The notes under the pieces: generated by a model
What the model saw: only the letters and a program-made list of their open reading frames with translations
Told to the model about the DNA's origin: nothing
The model's database searches: none
Shown: positions 38,481 to 44,473 of the stretch, piece after piece
Layout of the letters: each line of letters opens with the position of its first letter
Numbering within the stretch: the first letter of the stretch is position 1
Translations under genes and position numbers: made by a program
DNA from: Bacilli bacterium
GTDB taxonomy: Bacteria; Bacillota_I; Bacilli_A; RF39; UBA660
NCBI GenBank assembly: GCA_900772095.1
Contig: CAAGQJ010000014.1
Span: 1 to 44,473, forward strand
Direction of reading: 5' to 3'
Length of the DNA stretch: 44,473 bases

Positions 38481-39002
38481 ATGAAAACGTTAAAGGAAAT
38501 CCATTCGGAGGCTAATAAATATTCGGAAAGCGAACCCCTGCAAGATGCTTTTGTAGCCGGTGCAAGATGGGCGCTTACGGGTAAGTATTACAAGCCTTCT
38601 GAGTTGTTCGACAATAATGCCGAAGTGGAGACGGTAGACTTGGAGGTTGAAGAATCTTCTGCTATCATCCAAACTGAGCCAGCTCCAACATTTGAGGAGT
38701 TTTGGGAAGCTTATTCTTATAAGAAAGGTAGGAAAAAGGCAGAAGAAAAGTGGAACAGACTAAAGCTAGCCGATAAATTAGCTTGCATGGCAGCCGTTCC
38801 TGCTTACGTGGCATCGACCCGCAAGCCGACCGACCCGATCGTACCTCATGCTAATATACCCTTCCGAATGCATCCACTCACTTATCTGAATGGTGAAAGA
38901 TGGGAAGACGAAATAGAAACACCTGTAAATTATGAACAACAACGAGCTGTCAATCTCGCAGCAAAGGCTGCAAGAATCCTTGGTTCCGATTATCAAGGAT
39001 AA
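38481..39002 (+). CDS. Replisome-organizer C-terminal-like protein
   Basis: 173 aa. The C-terminal half matches the end of phage replisome organizers and helicase loaders: FEEFWEAYSYKKGRKKAEEK, then LADKLACMAAVPAYV, then HPLTYLNGERWEDE. The N-terminal part (YSESEPLQDAFVAGARWALT) is helical and is not the usual winged helix. It is probably a DNA replication initiation or helicase-recruiting protein. It overlaps the next gene by 71 bases in another frame. The family assignment is from the C-terminal pattern. Confidence 0.75.
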   Translation: MKTLKEIHSEANKYSESEPLQDAFVAGARWALTGKYYKPSELFDNNAEVETVDLEVEESSAIIQTEPAPTFEEFWEAYSYKKGRKKAEEKWNRLKLADKLACMAAVPAYVASTRKPTDPIVPHANIPFRMHPLTYLNGERWEDEIETPVNYEQQRAVNLAAKAARILGSDYQG

Positions 39003-39597
39003 ACCGAACTACGTTCGCCCAGCTTCCTTTACGAGTGCTATATGTAAAAGTACAACCACCTTGCTCAGTGTTCAGAAGCAAGGTGGCTTGCGCTCACTCG
39101 TCGGATGGGTAAAGGGCAGACTGATAGAACTCTTCACTTTTCTTGGAGTCTTCGATATAGTCACAGAGTTTCAGATACAAATGCTTGCAACAAGATTATG
39201 TACCAAGTACTATTATTGGACTACAACAGAACTCGACTACGCCTTTATTCGAATAATGGAAGGCAAGTATGGAAAGCTATACCAGTATAAGCATGAATAT
39301 GAAGACAAGTCTACTGCCACTACCATCAATCCACAAGATTTAATGGTAGCACTTGATTCATACGAAAAAGAACTTCTGCTTGAGCGTGGAAGGGTAGAGG
39401 ACGAGCGCAGAAAAGAAGAAGAGCGACAGAAAGCGATAGAGGATGCAAAGAAACCTCATGGCATAGAGGCATGGAGAAACTACTGCAAGTCAAAGGGTTT
39501 AGACCCCGATACTCATACATTGCCATCCGTCAGCCTCCACGATGTCAACAAGGAACTGAACATTCAAAATCCTGGAAGAATGGACGAATTAAGATAA
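38932..39597 (+). CDS. 221-aa protein of unknown function, probable replication accessory
   Basis: 221 aa. The N-terminal half contains TTTLLSVQKQGGLRSLVGWV and EFQIQMLATRLCTKYYYWTT followed by ELDYAFIRIMEGKYGKLY, which is helical. Then come a charged coiled-coil-like helix rich in Glu/Arg (about 145-175) and a C-terminal DVNKELNIQNPGRMDELR. The aromatic YYYWTTTELDYAF segment is typical of a Bacteroidota mobile-element protein group found beside replication genes, which I cannot name. It overlaps the upstream replication gene by 71 bases, so the two are probably coupled. Confidence 0.7.
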   Translation: MNNNELSISQQRLQESLVPIIKDKPNYVRPASFTSAICKSTTTLLSVQKQGGLRSLVGWVKGRLIELFTFLGVFDIVTEFQIQMLATRLCTKYYYWTTTELDYAFIRIMEGKYGKLYQYKHEYEDKSTATTINPQDLMVALDSYEKELLLERGRVEDERRKEEERQKAIEDAKKPHGIEAWRNYCKSKGLDPDTHTLPSVSLHDVNKELNIQNPGRMDELR

Positions 39598-39612
39598 ACA
39601 AACAATAAAAAA

Positions 39613-40011
39613 ATGAAAGTTATGAATACAATTCAAATAGATGTTATCATCGTGCTAGCTATCCTGTTGTTGGTAGCTATAGCAATCATCGTTGCAGACC
39701 ACATCAAATACTACAATTACTATTCAAGCAAGAGTAAGATGGTGGTCCTTCGAATCAATAATTCCGAAGTAAGAGGTCGCCTCAACTCAGAGGGCTTAAC
39801 TCTCTGCCAGTGTGCTTACTACAATACACACAAGTATCTTTACACCATCGAAGGTGATCATGTCTGTGGTTTTACCGAAGAATGCACCCATCTGATAGAA
39901 GATGCTATCAAAAACAACCAAGAGGTAATTGATTGTGATATTGATGTCAGCAAGTTTGTGAACGAGGTCAAGAAGTTACAACAGGAGTATGGAACTAAAG
40001 ATGAGGAGTAA
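39613..40011 (+). CDS. Single-pass membrane protein of unknown function
   Basis: 132 aa. One transmembrane helix at about residues 10-30 (IIVLAILLLVAIAIIVADHI) is followed by a soluble domain with two Cys-containing segments (LTLCQCAYYNTHKYLYTIEG and HVCGFTEECTHLIEDA). An alternative ATG lies three codons in. It is probably anchored in the inner membrane with the domain in the cytoplasm, which is rich in Lys at the junction. The role is unknown. It starts the run of small genes after the replication module. Confidence 0.7.
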   Translation: MKVMNTIQIDVIIVLAILLLVAIAIIVADHIKYYNYYSSKSKMVVLRINNSEVRGRLNSEGLTLCQCAYYNTHKYLYTIEGDHVCGFTEECTHLIEDAIKNNQEVIDCDIDVSKFVNEVKKLQQEYGTKDEE

Positions 40012-40013
40012 GT

Positions 40014-40400
40014 ATGATAGATAAGAAAATAGAAAAAGCCAAGGAAGAAATCTATGAAGATAGATTTCTGTTAAATGGTGAAGAAGTAGTCTTCAACAAT
40101 GATGAAAAGGAAGAAATGTTCTATGAGGGGGACATTAAAGAAGCTATTGGACTAGGTGCTAAGTGGGCTATCAATGAGCTCTTAAAGAATTTATGGCATC
40201 CTGCTAGTGAAGAGCCAAAGAAAGTGAAGAATCTCCTATTGGAAACAACCTATGAGTACGGAAAGCCTATTTATCATCTTATAAAGTATATGCCAAATGG
40301 TAACAATGTTTGTGCTTGGAGAGAATGGTATAAAGGTGCTCACATATCTCGTTGGCTCTATATTGATGATTTATTACCAAAGGAGGGAGGCAACCAATGA
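40014..40400 (+). CDS. 128-aa protein of unknown function
   Basis: 128 aa. The acidic N-terminal half includes MFYEGDIKEAIGLGAKWAIN, a pattern also common in small phage proteins beginning with an A-x-x-x-G-A-x-W motif. The C-terminal half is beta-rich (LLETTYEYGKPIYHLIKYMP, then WREWYKGAHISRWLYIDD). It starts two bases after the preceding stop and overlaps the next gene by four bases. Unknown function. Confidence 0.7.
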   Translation: MIDKKIEKAKEEIYEDRFLLNGEEVVFNNDEKEEMFYEGDIKEAIGLGAKWAINELLKNLWHPASEEPKKVKNLLLETTYEYGKPIYHLIKYMPNGNNVCAWREWYKGAHISRWLYIDDLLPKEGGNQ

Positions 40401-40540
40401 AGATATTCACATTTGATATAATGCTCAACGGAAGATTTGTCTGCACATTAAAGTATAAATATTGTGCGCTCTTCCCTATAGATTTTGAAGATTTAACAAA
40501 GTTCATTCTCAGTAAGAAACCTTCTCTGAAAGGACTATAG
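40397..40540 (+). CDS. 47-aa protein of unknown function
   Basis: The ATG at 40397 overlaps the previous stop by four bases (ATGA). The peptide reads MKIFTFDIMLNGRFVCTLKY then KYCALFPIDFEDLTKFILSK, beta-rich at the start and helical at the end. Such small MKIF-type proteins recur in Bacteroidota phages, but none is characterised to my knowledge. The overlap supports translation. Confidence 0.55.
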   Translation: MKIFTFDIMLNGRFVCTLKYKYCALFPIDFEDLTKFILSKKPSLKGL

Positions 40541-40554
40541 AATTGCGTTTTGAT

Positions 40555-40734
40555 ATGAAAGAACTTAAAATTGGCGAAAGAGTAACTATTACTCTTGAAG
40601 TTGTTGAACATAACTCTTGTGAAGGATGCTTCTTTACACAAGCAGGAGGTCACCCGTGCGCGCGAGAATATAAATGTAGCAAGTTTGTCCGTTTAGATGG
40701 CAAGAGCATAATCTTTAAAGAAGTAAAGGAGTAA
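40555..40734 (+). CDS. 59-aa Cys-rich protein, likely zinc-binding
   Basis: The ATG at 40555 is preferred over a TTG at 40543. It begins MKELKIGERVTITLEVVEHN, then CEGCFFTQAGGHPC and YKCSKFVRLDGKSIIF. Four cysteines in a CxxC-x9-C-x5-C spacing could bind zinc within a small beta-barrel. It is found in the small-gene region, four bases before the next start. Function is unknown. Confidence 0.6.
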   Translation: MKELKIGERVTITLEVVEHNSCEGCFFTQAGGHPCAREYKCSKFVRLDGKSIIFKEVKE

Positions 40735-40738
40735 GTTT

Positions 40739-40969
40739 ATGGATGGATTATTATCAATGATTGGTATGAAAACAGAATTGGAATATCAAATGAGTGATTT
40801 TCCTTTTGGTATTCCACGTATTAGATTCAATGTTCCGAAAGGCAACATTCCATCCGACAAGCAGAAGTGTCAGCCAAAGGTACAGCATGAGTTCACCATC
40901 AAGGGTATTAAGATTATGGCAGCTTCTAAGAAAGATGCTATTAAGAAGTTTAATCATCGTAAAAAGTAA
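40739..40969 (+). CDS. 76-aa basic protein of unknown function
   Basis: 76 aa: MDGLLSMIGMKTELEYQMSD, FPFGIPRIRFNVPKGNIPSD and a C-terminal EFTIKGIKIMAASKKDAIKK. The last segment, a strand followed by the helix ASKKDAIKKF, resembles the C-terminal part of several small phage proteins in this window. The function is unknown. Confidence 0.65.
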   Translation: MDGLLSMIGMKTELEYQMSDFPFGIPRIRFNVPKGNIPSDKQKCQPKVQHEFTIKGIKIMAASKKDAIKKFNHRKK

Positions 40970-40974
40970 AGCGT

Positions 40975-41337
40975 ATGAAAAATGAATATATAGCAGGAGA
41001 TTTAGTAAAATATTTATCTCAAGTAGTAAAAATCGTAGAGGTATATCAAGATGGTACATGTTATTTTGGAAATGAAACAATGTGCGGTCAACAAGATTGC
41101 AAAGATGCAGAACCAATTCCTCTTACCACCGAGATTCTAGAAAAGAATGGGTGGGTGAAAGATAAAGAAGCTTATATAAACGATAGCTATCATCTACATC
41201 TATGCAGAAAGTATGATAGATATTCTGTTTACAAAGTTGTAAACGATAATATAGTTTGGTTAACAGACGTTAGAAATGTGTCAGATTTACAACATCTTCT
41301 TTTCGGTCTAGGTATTAATCACAAAATGGAGGTGTAG
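40975..41337 (+). CDS. 120-aa protein of unknown function
   Basis: 120 aa. Beta-rich N-terminus (YIAGDLVKYLSQVVKIVEVY) with two cysteines (ETMCGQQDCKDAEPIPLTTE), then ILEKNGWVKDKEAYINDSYH and LRKYDRYSVYKVV-like strands, ending in LQHLLFGLGINHKMEV. The pattern from PIPLTTEILEKNGW through to HLLFGLGINH is typical of a phage protein group I have seen but cannot name. Its start lies in the TAA-AGCGT-ATG junction. Confidence 0.7.
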   Translation: MKNEYIAGDLVKYLSQVVKIVEVYQDGTCYFGNETMCGQQDCKDAEPIPLTTEILEKNGWVKDKEAYINDSYHLHLCRKYDRYSVYKVVNDNIVWLTDVRNVSDLQHLLFGLGINHKMEV

Positions 41338-41339
41338 GT

Positions 41340-41492
41340 ATGGCATGTAGAAGTAGTTTAGGTTGTTTTGGATGCAAGTATCTAGAACATTATTACTATA
41401 GCACAGGAAATATGGACTGCAAACTTAAAGGGCATATAACTTTGGGTTTTGGTGATGATATGGGTTGTGAAAAGTATGAAAGTAATGATTAA
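41340..41492 (+). CDS. 50-aa Cys-rich protein
   Basis: The ATG at 41340 lies two bases after the preceding stop. The peptide begins MACRSSLGCFGCKYLEHYYY and later has DCKLK and GCEKYESND. Five cysteines (C3, C9, C12 and two more) suggest metal binding. No family is known to me. Confidence 0.55.
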   Translation: MACRSSLGCFGCKYLEHYYYSTGNMDCKLKGHITLGFGDDMGCEKYESND

Positions 41493-41518
41493 CGCCTTCG
41501 GGCATAAATAAAAGTAAT

Positions 41519-41737
41519 ATGATACAGAATATAATAAAAAAGGTGCTACGTAAGTGGCTAAAGAAGAAATTGTATAAAGGTGGTTATAGAATCCCTCTAA
41601 ATGAGAAACGCTTTGCATGGGTTTACAATTCTCCTATCCGTCAATGGAAAGATAGAATTTGGGTTCTCAGACATACGGCAATCGGTACTTCAGAAAGTTT
41701 TTTAAACAGTTTGTTGGAAGAGTATATTTACAAGTGA
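41519..41737 (+). CDS. 72-aa basic protein of unknown function
   Basis: 72 aa: MIQNIIKKVLRKWLKKKLYK, an amphipathic basic helix, then GGYRIPLNEKRFAWVYNSPI and ESFLNSLLEEYIYK. The basic helix may bind membranes or nucleic acid. No motif. It lies 26 bases after the preceding stop. Confidence 0.6.
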   Translation: MIQNIIKKVLRKWLKKKLYKGGYRIPLNEKRFAWVYNSPIRQWKDRIWVLRHTAIGTSESFLNSLLEEYIYK

Positions 41738-41772
41738 CTAATCATCCTGCAAAGGATATAAATATAAGTAAT

Positions 41773-41934
41773 ATGGAAGAAAGAATGTTTATAGTAATAG
41801 TAAAAGGCGAAATTAATGAGTCTGAAATGTCATTGAAAAGAGCTATTAGTGAAGCTATTGAGTGTGAGGCTAAAGAATATGACGAGTCACCTCTTTATGG
41901 TTGTGATGTTTTTGTAAAGAAGGTCGAAGATTAA
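41773..41934 (+). CDS. 53-aa acidic protein of unknown function
   Basis: ATG at 41773 (MEERMFIVIVKGEINESEMS). An in-frame start at 41659 would overlap the upstream gene by 79 bases and is less likely. It is beta-strand then helix (LKRAISEAIECEAKEYDESP) and ends in a strand (LYGCDVFVKKVED). It is followed by a hairpin at 41941. The function is unknown. Confidence 0.6.
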   Translation: MEERMFIVIVKGEINESEMSLKRAISEAIECEAKEYDESPLYGCDVFVKKVED

Positions 41935-41940
41935 CTAACC

Positions 41941-41968
41941 ACCCTCTCCTTGGTAACAGGGAGAGGGT
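41941..41968 (+). terminator. 9-bp hairpin after the 41773 gene
   Basis: ACCCTCTCC (41941-41949) pairs perfectly with GGAGAGGGT (41960-41968) across a ten-base loop. No U-tract follows, so it may weaken or process the transcript rather than stop it. Confidence 0.5.
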
Positions 41969-41981
41969 AAACGAAGAGAAT

Positions 41982-42278
41982 ATGGACTTAGTAATTACAA
42001 TATTAGGTTGGATTGCATTAGGGGTTATATCTGCTTATCTGTTAGCAATAGTAGGTAAAATAATCTTTGATGCTGCAACCGCTGATTATAAGTTATACAA
42101 GCATGTAAGATTGTGTCGCAAAAGATTGCTAAGACAGCGATATGAAGATTATGCTTGGCTATTACTCCAGTTAGAGAAAGATACGGAAGTTTTCAATCTT
42201 ACTCATAATACAAGAGATTGGACTTTTGAAGATTGGAGAGAATTTTATCTTAAAAAAGCAAAGGAGGATAAGAAATGA
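41982..42278 (+). CDS. Membrane protein, single N-terminal span
   Basis: 98 aa. The N-terminal hydrophobic helix (MDLVITILGWIALGVISAYL, continuing LLAIVGKII) is followed by a basic region (VRLCRKRLLRQRYEDYAWLL) and a charged C-terminal helix. It is probably inserted in the inner membrane with the tail in the cytoplasm. It overlaps the next gene by four bases. The role is unknown. Confidence 0.65.
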   Translation: MDLVITILGWIALGVISAYLLAIVGKIIFDAATADYKLYKHVRLCRKRLLRQRYEDYAWLLLQLEKDTEVFNLTHNTRDWTFEDWREFYLKKAKEDKK

Positions 42279-42400
42279 ACAAAGAAAAAGCTATCAAATA
42301 TATTAAAGCAGCCCAAACTGCTATTAACGAAGCGCCTTATCCATGTACGACAAAGGCTAAGCTATTATTAGTGGAGGCACTTAAAGAGTTGGAGGAATAG
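42275..42400 (+). CDS. 41-aa helical protein of unknown function
   Basis: The ATG at 42275 overlaps the previous stop by four bases. The whole peptide (MNKEKAIKYIKAAQTAINEA then TTKAKLLLVEALKELEE) is two short helices with a Pro-Tyr-Pro turn. The overlap suggests coupled translation. Confidence 0.55.
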   Translation: MNKEKAIKYIKAAQTAINEAPYPCTTKAKLLLVEALKELEE

Positions 42401-42403
42401 AAT

Positions 42404-42814
42404 ATGGAGAAAATATATAAAGAAGAAATTCAGAGATTACTGCCTATCTTTCAAGCAATGGAAGATGGCAAGACTATACAAACCAAGAATGAAAACGGTT
42501 GGATAGATATAGATGGAGACGAGGATGGCTTAAATCTCGATTCACTCATAAGTTATCCAGATTGCTACCGCATCAAGCCAGAGCCAAAGTACCGCCCTTT
42601 TGCCAACGCAGAAGAGTGCTGGACAGAAATGTTAAGACATGAGCCATTTGGGTGGGTGAAGGATAATGAAACACACAAATTTTTAGTATGCAAGGCTCTT
42701 GGGAACATTCTTTTTTTCATAGGTATTGGAGATAAACCTTATAGCTATAATGAGGTATTAAGAGACTATACCTTTGCTGATGGTACTCCATTCGGCGTAA
42801 AATTGGAGGAATAG
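42404..42814 (+). CDS. 136-aa conserved phage protein of unknown function
   Basis: 136 aa. The region PFANAEECWTEMLRHEPFGW is a recurring segment in phage and mobile-element proteins of gut Bacteroidota and Firmicutes, following ISYPDCYRIKPEPKYR. The first part (KIYKEEIQRLLPIFQAMEDG) is helical. No function is established to my knowledge. It lies three bases after the preceding stop. Confidence 0.75.
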   Translation: MEKIYKEEIQRLLPIFQAMEDGKTIQTKNENGWIDIDGDEDGLNLDSLISYPDCYRIKPEPKYRPFANAEECWTEMLRHEPFGWVKDNETHKFLVCKALGNILFFIGIGDKPYSYNEVLRDYTFADGTPFGVKLEE

Positions 42815-42816
42815 TT

Positions 42817-42954
42817 ATGGAATTTATATATTGCAAAGGGAAGATTCGAACTCTTTTCTTTCTACCTACAATATGCAAGATAGAAAGAAAAGAAGGAGGG
42901 CATGCTATTGTATTAGCATGGCTTCATAGCTTTGTTGGATTTAGAATTAAATAG
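42817..42954 (+). CDS. 45-aa protein with internal 13-bp inverted repeat
   Basis: The ATG at 42817 follows the ATAGTTATG junction. The peptide starts MEFIYCKGKIRTLFFLPTIC and ends with HAIVLAWLHSFVGFRIK, so it is hydrophobic at both ends. A perfect 13-bp inverted repeat (42852-42864 and 42881-42893) lies inside the gene. Whether the peptide or the RNA structure is the functional part is unclear. Confidence 0.5.
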   Translation: MEFIYCKGKIRTLFFLPTICKIERKEGGHAIVLAWLHSFVGFRIK

Positions 42955-42956
42955 TT

Positions 42957-43319
42957 ATGAAAGAAATTAAATTTAAAGCAAAACGTTTAGATGATAATTC
43001 TTGGGTGTTTGGCTACTTCTACGAAGAGAATGGTAATACATACATCATCGAAAATCGACAGAAAGAAAGTATGCTGAACCGAAATATCACTTATCAGGTA
43101 GCCCCTTCTACCGTCTGCCAGTTCACAGAACTGAAAGACAAGAACGGAACACCTATCTATGAGGGGGATATAGTTATATACAAAGATAACAATGCCGAGA
43201 GAAGAGGTGATATTAATTGGGATAGTAAAGCTGCTGCTTTCTGTTTTGGGCAGGGGTTCTTAGTTCACTACCCTTCTGAAAATATGGTTGTTATTGGCAA
43301 TAAATTCGATAAGAAGTAG
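42957..43319 (+). CDS. YopX family protein, copy 2
   Basis: 120 aa. It begins MKEIKFKAKRLDDNSWVFGY, the classic YopX opening, then VCQFTELKDKNGTPIYEGDI, a V-x-W-like DINWD and the C-terminal VIGNKFDKK. It is closer to the family consensus than the copy at 24198, and the shared C-terminal GNKFDKK implies common origin. Function is not known. It starts in an ATAGTTATG junction and is followed by the TAG-CGT-ATG junction. Confidence 0.9.
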   Translation: MKEIKFKAKRLDDNSWVFGYFYEENGNTYIIENRQKESMLNRNITYQVAPSTVCQFTELKDKNGTPIYEGDIVIYKDNNAERRGDINWDSKAAAFCFGQGFLVHYPSENMVVIGNKFDKK

Positions 43320-43322
43320 CGT

Positions 43323-43490
43323 ATGAAGAAACAAATAATCTTAGACGAGCAAGATATTAAAGAGTTCCACGAGGATGCTGAGCATCTACGTTGGCTGTAT
43401 GATAGAATGGTGAGGGAGCATGGTGAAAGCGTTAACTTTGATTACATGCACCGCTTTGCCAAGATATTCAATAAATTAAAGCAATTATAG
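43323..43490 (+). CDS. 55-aa helical protein of unknown function
   Basis: The ATG at 43323 is three bases after the YopX stop, in TAG-CGT-ATG. The sequence MKKQIILDEQDIKEFHEDAE then LRWLYDRMVREHGESVNFDY and FAKIFNKLKQL is a short helical bundle. No motif. It ends in another TAG-CGT-ATG junction. Confidence 0.6.
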   Translation: MKKQIILDEQDIKEFHEDAEHLRWLYDRMVREHGESVNFDYMHRFAKIFNKLKQL

Positions 43491-43493
43491 CGT

Positions 43494-43775
43494 ATGAAAA
43501 AGATTATATTATTATTTGTATCGGTTATATTCCTGCTCGTTTCTTGCAACGAGAACAAAGGAATTAATGTTCAAACATCAGACTCTATTAATGAAATTAA
43601 AGTAGAGAAGCTGTTTGTAGTGGATGGTATAACCGTTTATCGTTTCTATGATGGTAGCAGAGCGGTTTATTTTACCAACAAAAAAGGTGTGGCAAAAGCT
43701 ATTCATGACGAATATGACCCTGCAACAAAAACCACAAAAACAAAAGTAGTAGAAACTTTATGTAATGAAGAATAG
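43494..43775 (+). CDS. Small lipoprotein
   Basis: 93 aa. The N-terminus MKKIILLFVSVIFLLVSCNE has the lysines, hydrophobic core and lipobox LVSC of a lipoprotein signal, so Cys 18 would be lipidated. The mature part is beta-rich (EKLFVVDGITVYRFYDGSRA, then VYFTNKKGVAKAI). As a phage lipoprotein it could alter the host surface against superinfection. That is inferred. Confidence 0.75.
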   Translation: MKKIILLFVSVIFLLVSCNENKGINVQTSDSINEIKVEKLFVVDGITVYRFYDGSRAVYFTNKKGVAKAIHDEYDPATKTTKTKVVETLCNEE

Positions 43776-43777
43776 TT

Positions 43778-44146
43778 ATGGACAAAACAAAATTACATTC
43801 ATCATTACTCTTCCTAATGCTTAAACTAGAAGAGGCAAAGAGCAACCCAATGCTAGACAAGAACTTTGTTGAAGCATTGACGGAAGTGCTCAGATATTTC
43901 CGTGATAACGGAGAATTAAAGAAAGCCTATGAGCTTCAAAAGGATTCATTGGCAGATATGGCTAATAGCCCTTGGATGAAACTAGTAATGGGACTGCTTA
44001 CCTCAAAAATGCAAGAAGACAAAGTTGATGCAGAGTTACCAGACATTAATGCTCTAATAAAGGAGAGCGCTTCTGATGAGTTCATCGAAAAGAAAATCAA
44101 CGATATTCTTGGAGATAATAATGAGGATAACGGAAAGGAGGGATAG
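43778..44146 (+). CDS. 122-aa helical protein of unknown function
   Basis: 122 aa, helical throughout: LHSSLLFLMLKLEEAKSNPM, FVEALTEVLRYFRDNGELKK, MANSPWMKLVMGLLTSKMQE and an acidic C-terminal tail. It lies two bases after the lipoprotein stop, with the ATAGTTATG start context. No family recognised. Confidence 0.65.
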   Translation: MDKTKLHSSLLFLMLKLEEAKSNPMLDKNFVEALTEVLRYFRDNGELKKAYELQKDSLADMANSPWMKLVMGLLTSKMQEDKVDAELPDINALIKESASDEFIEKKINDILGDNNEDNGKEG

Positions 44147-44149
44147 CGT

Positions 44150-44473
44150 ATGAAACAAAGAATATTAGATATGTGTTGCGGATCTCGTATGTTTTATTTC
44201 GATAAGCAGGACCCACAGGTACTTTTTACCGACATAAGAGAATATCACGACACATTATGTGATGGACGCAAATTAGACGTGCAACCCGATATGATAGCCG
44301 ATTGCACTAATTTGCCATTTGAAGATGAAACATTTAATATGGTTGTCTTCGACCCTCCTCATCTGCTAAAAGTAGGACAGAACTCATGGTTATGCAAGAA
44401 ATATGGCAAACTGTCCGAAAATTGGCAAGCATTCATAAACGATTCTATCCATGAGGGCATGAGAGTGCTGAAA
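44150..44473 (+). CDS. SAM-dependent DNA methyltransferase-like protein, 3' end cut by window edge
   Basis: 108 codons to the edge, open. It begins MKQRILDMCCGSRMFYFDKQ, with a class I SAM-binding motif I (LDMCCGS), then FTDIREY, and motif IV-like DPPH after FNMVVFDPP. DPPH is close to DPPY/DPPF of amino-methyltransferases and is seen in phage DNA methylases. It may methylate phage DNA to evade restriction, or be a different class I methyltransferase. The start lies in the recurrent TAG-CGT-ATG junction. Confidence 0.75.
   Translation, partial: MKQRILDMCCGSRMFYFDKQDPQVLFTDIREYHDTLCDGRKLDVQPDMIADCTNLPFEDETFNMVVFDPPHLLKVGQNSWLCKKYGKLSENWQAFINDSIHEGMRVLK

Noticed and set aside
1..44473. CRISPR arrays, rRNA genes, IS elements, capsid/terminase or lysis genes
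   Set aside because: No regularly spaced long repeats, rRNA segments, transposase motifs or structural-gene motifs were seen in this window.

Overview
The window looks like part of a temperate, tailed double-stranded DNA phage (free or integrated) of a Bacteroidota host, probably Prevotella- or Bacteroides-like. The evidence is a tyrosine integrase of the Bacteroidota type, two Xre-type repressors, a phage recombination set (NinG/Rap, SbcC/Rad50-like ATPase, RecT, dUTPase), YopX proteins, many very small genes, and five promoters of the Bacteroidota form TTG-N19/20-TAnnTTTG. No rRNA, canonical tRNA, IS element or CRISPR array was seen. The left edge cuts a giant gene and the right edge cuts a methyltransferase gene. 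Capsid, portal, terminase and lysis genes are not in the window.

Left module (1-17457, minus strand): a virion-ejection-like cassette, read right to left. A small glycine/alanine-rich protein with a helical tail resembles podovirus internal virion proteins. It is followed by a 105-aa protein, a 521-aa coiled-coil protein and a 474-aa low-complexity protein. Last comes a giant open frame of at least 4,377 codons that runs off the left edge. The giant protein is a polyvalent protein: a DdrB-type ParB domain, an N6-adenine-type methyltransferase, a strawberry-notch-like SF2 helicase and a zincin metallopeptidase-like domain in one chain. It is a plausible co-injected defence and takeover protein.

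First control region (about 17.5-19.3 kb): a non-coding stretch with phased short repeats, a membrane-protein/Xre-repressor pair on the minus strand, a divergent early promoter and a 350-base structured leader. A two-hairpin repeat occurs at 18192 and again at 19727 with compensatory base changes.

Early rightward operon (19.3-25.4 kb): about 20 small, closely packed genes, mostly of unknown function, including a YopX protein, a secreted protein, tiny membrane peptides and a ribbon-helix-helix-like protein. It closes with a strong terminator at 25356. A short leftward operon (25.4-27.9 kb) faces it, with an ASCH-domain protein, a cysteine-rich protein and a winged-helix-like protein.

Integration and immunity (27.9-30.4 kb): divergent promoters, phased TGTGTTATCA repeats, the integrase, a second repressor and a small HTH protein. 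A 770-base untranslated leader follows (30399-31169), with a boxA-like element, tRNA-like folds and an intrinsic terminator, which together suggest controlled antitermination into the replication and recombination genes.

Recombination/replication operon (31.2-39.6 kb): NinG, a homing endonuclease, dUTPase, an SbcC-like ATPase, RecT, an MBL-fold protein and replisome-organizer-like proteins. The MBL gene is interrupted by eight bases exactly inside its metal-binding motif, directly after an 11-bp hairpin, so it may be a bypass site. The rest (39.6-44.5 kb) is another run of small genes with recurrent stop-CGT-ATG junctions, ending in a partial methyltransferase.
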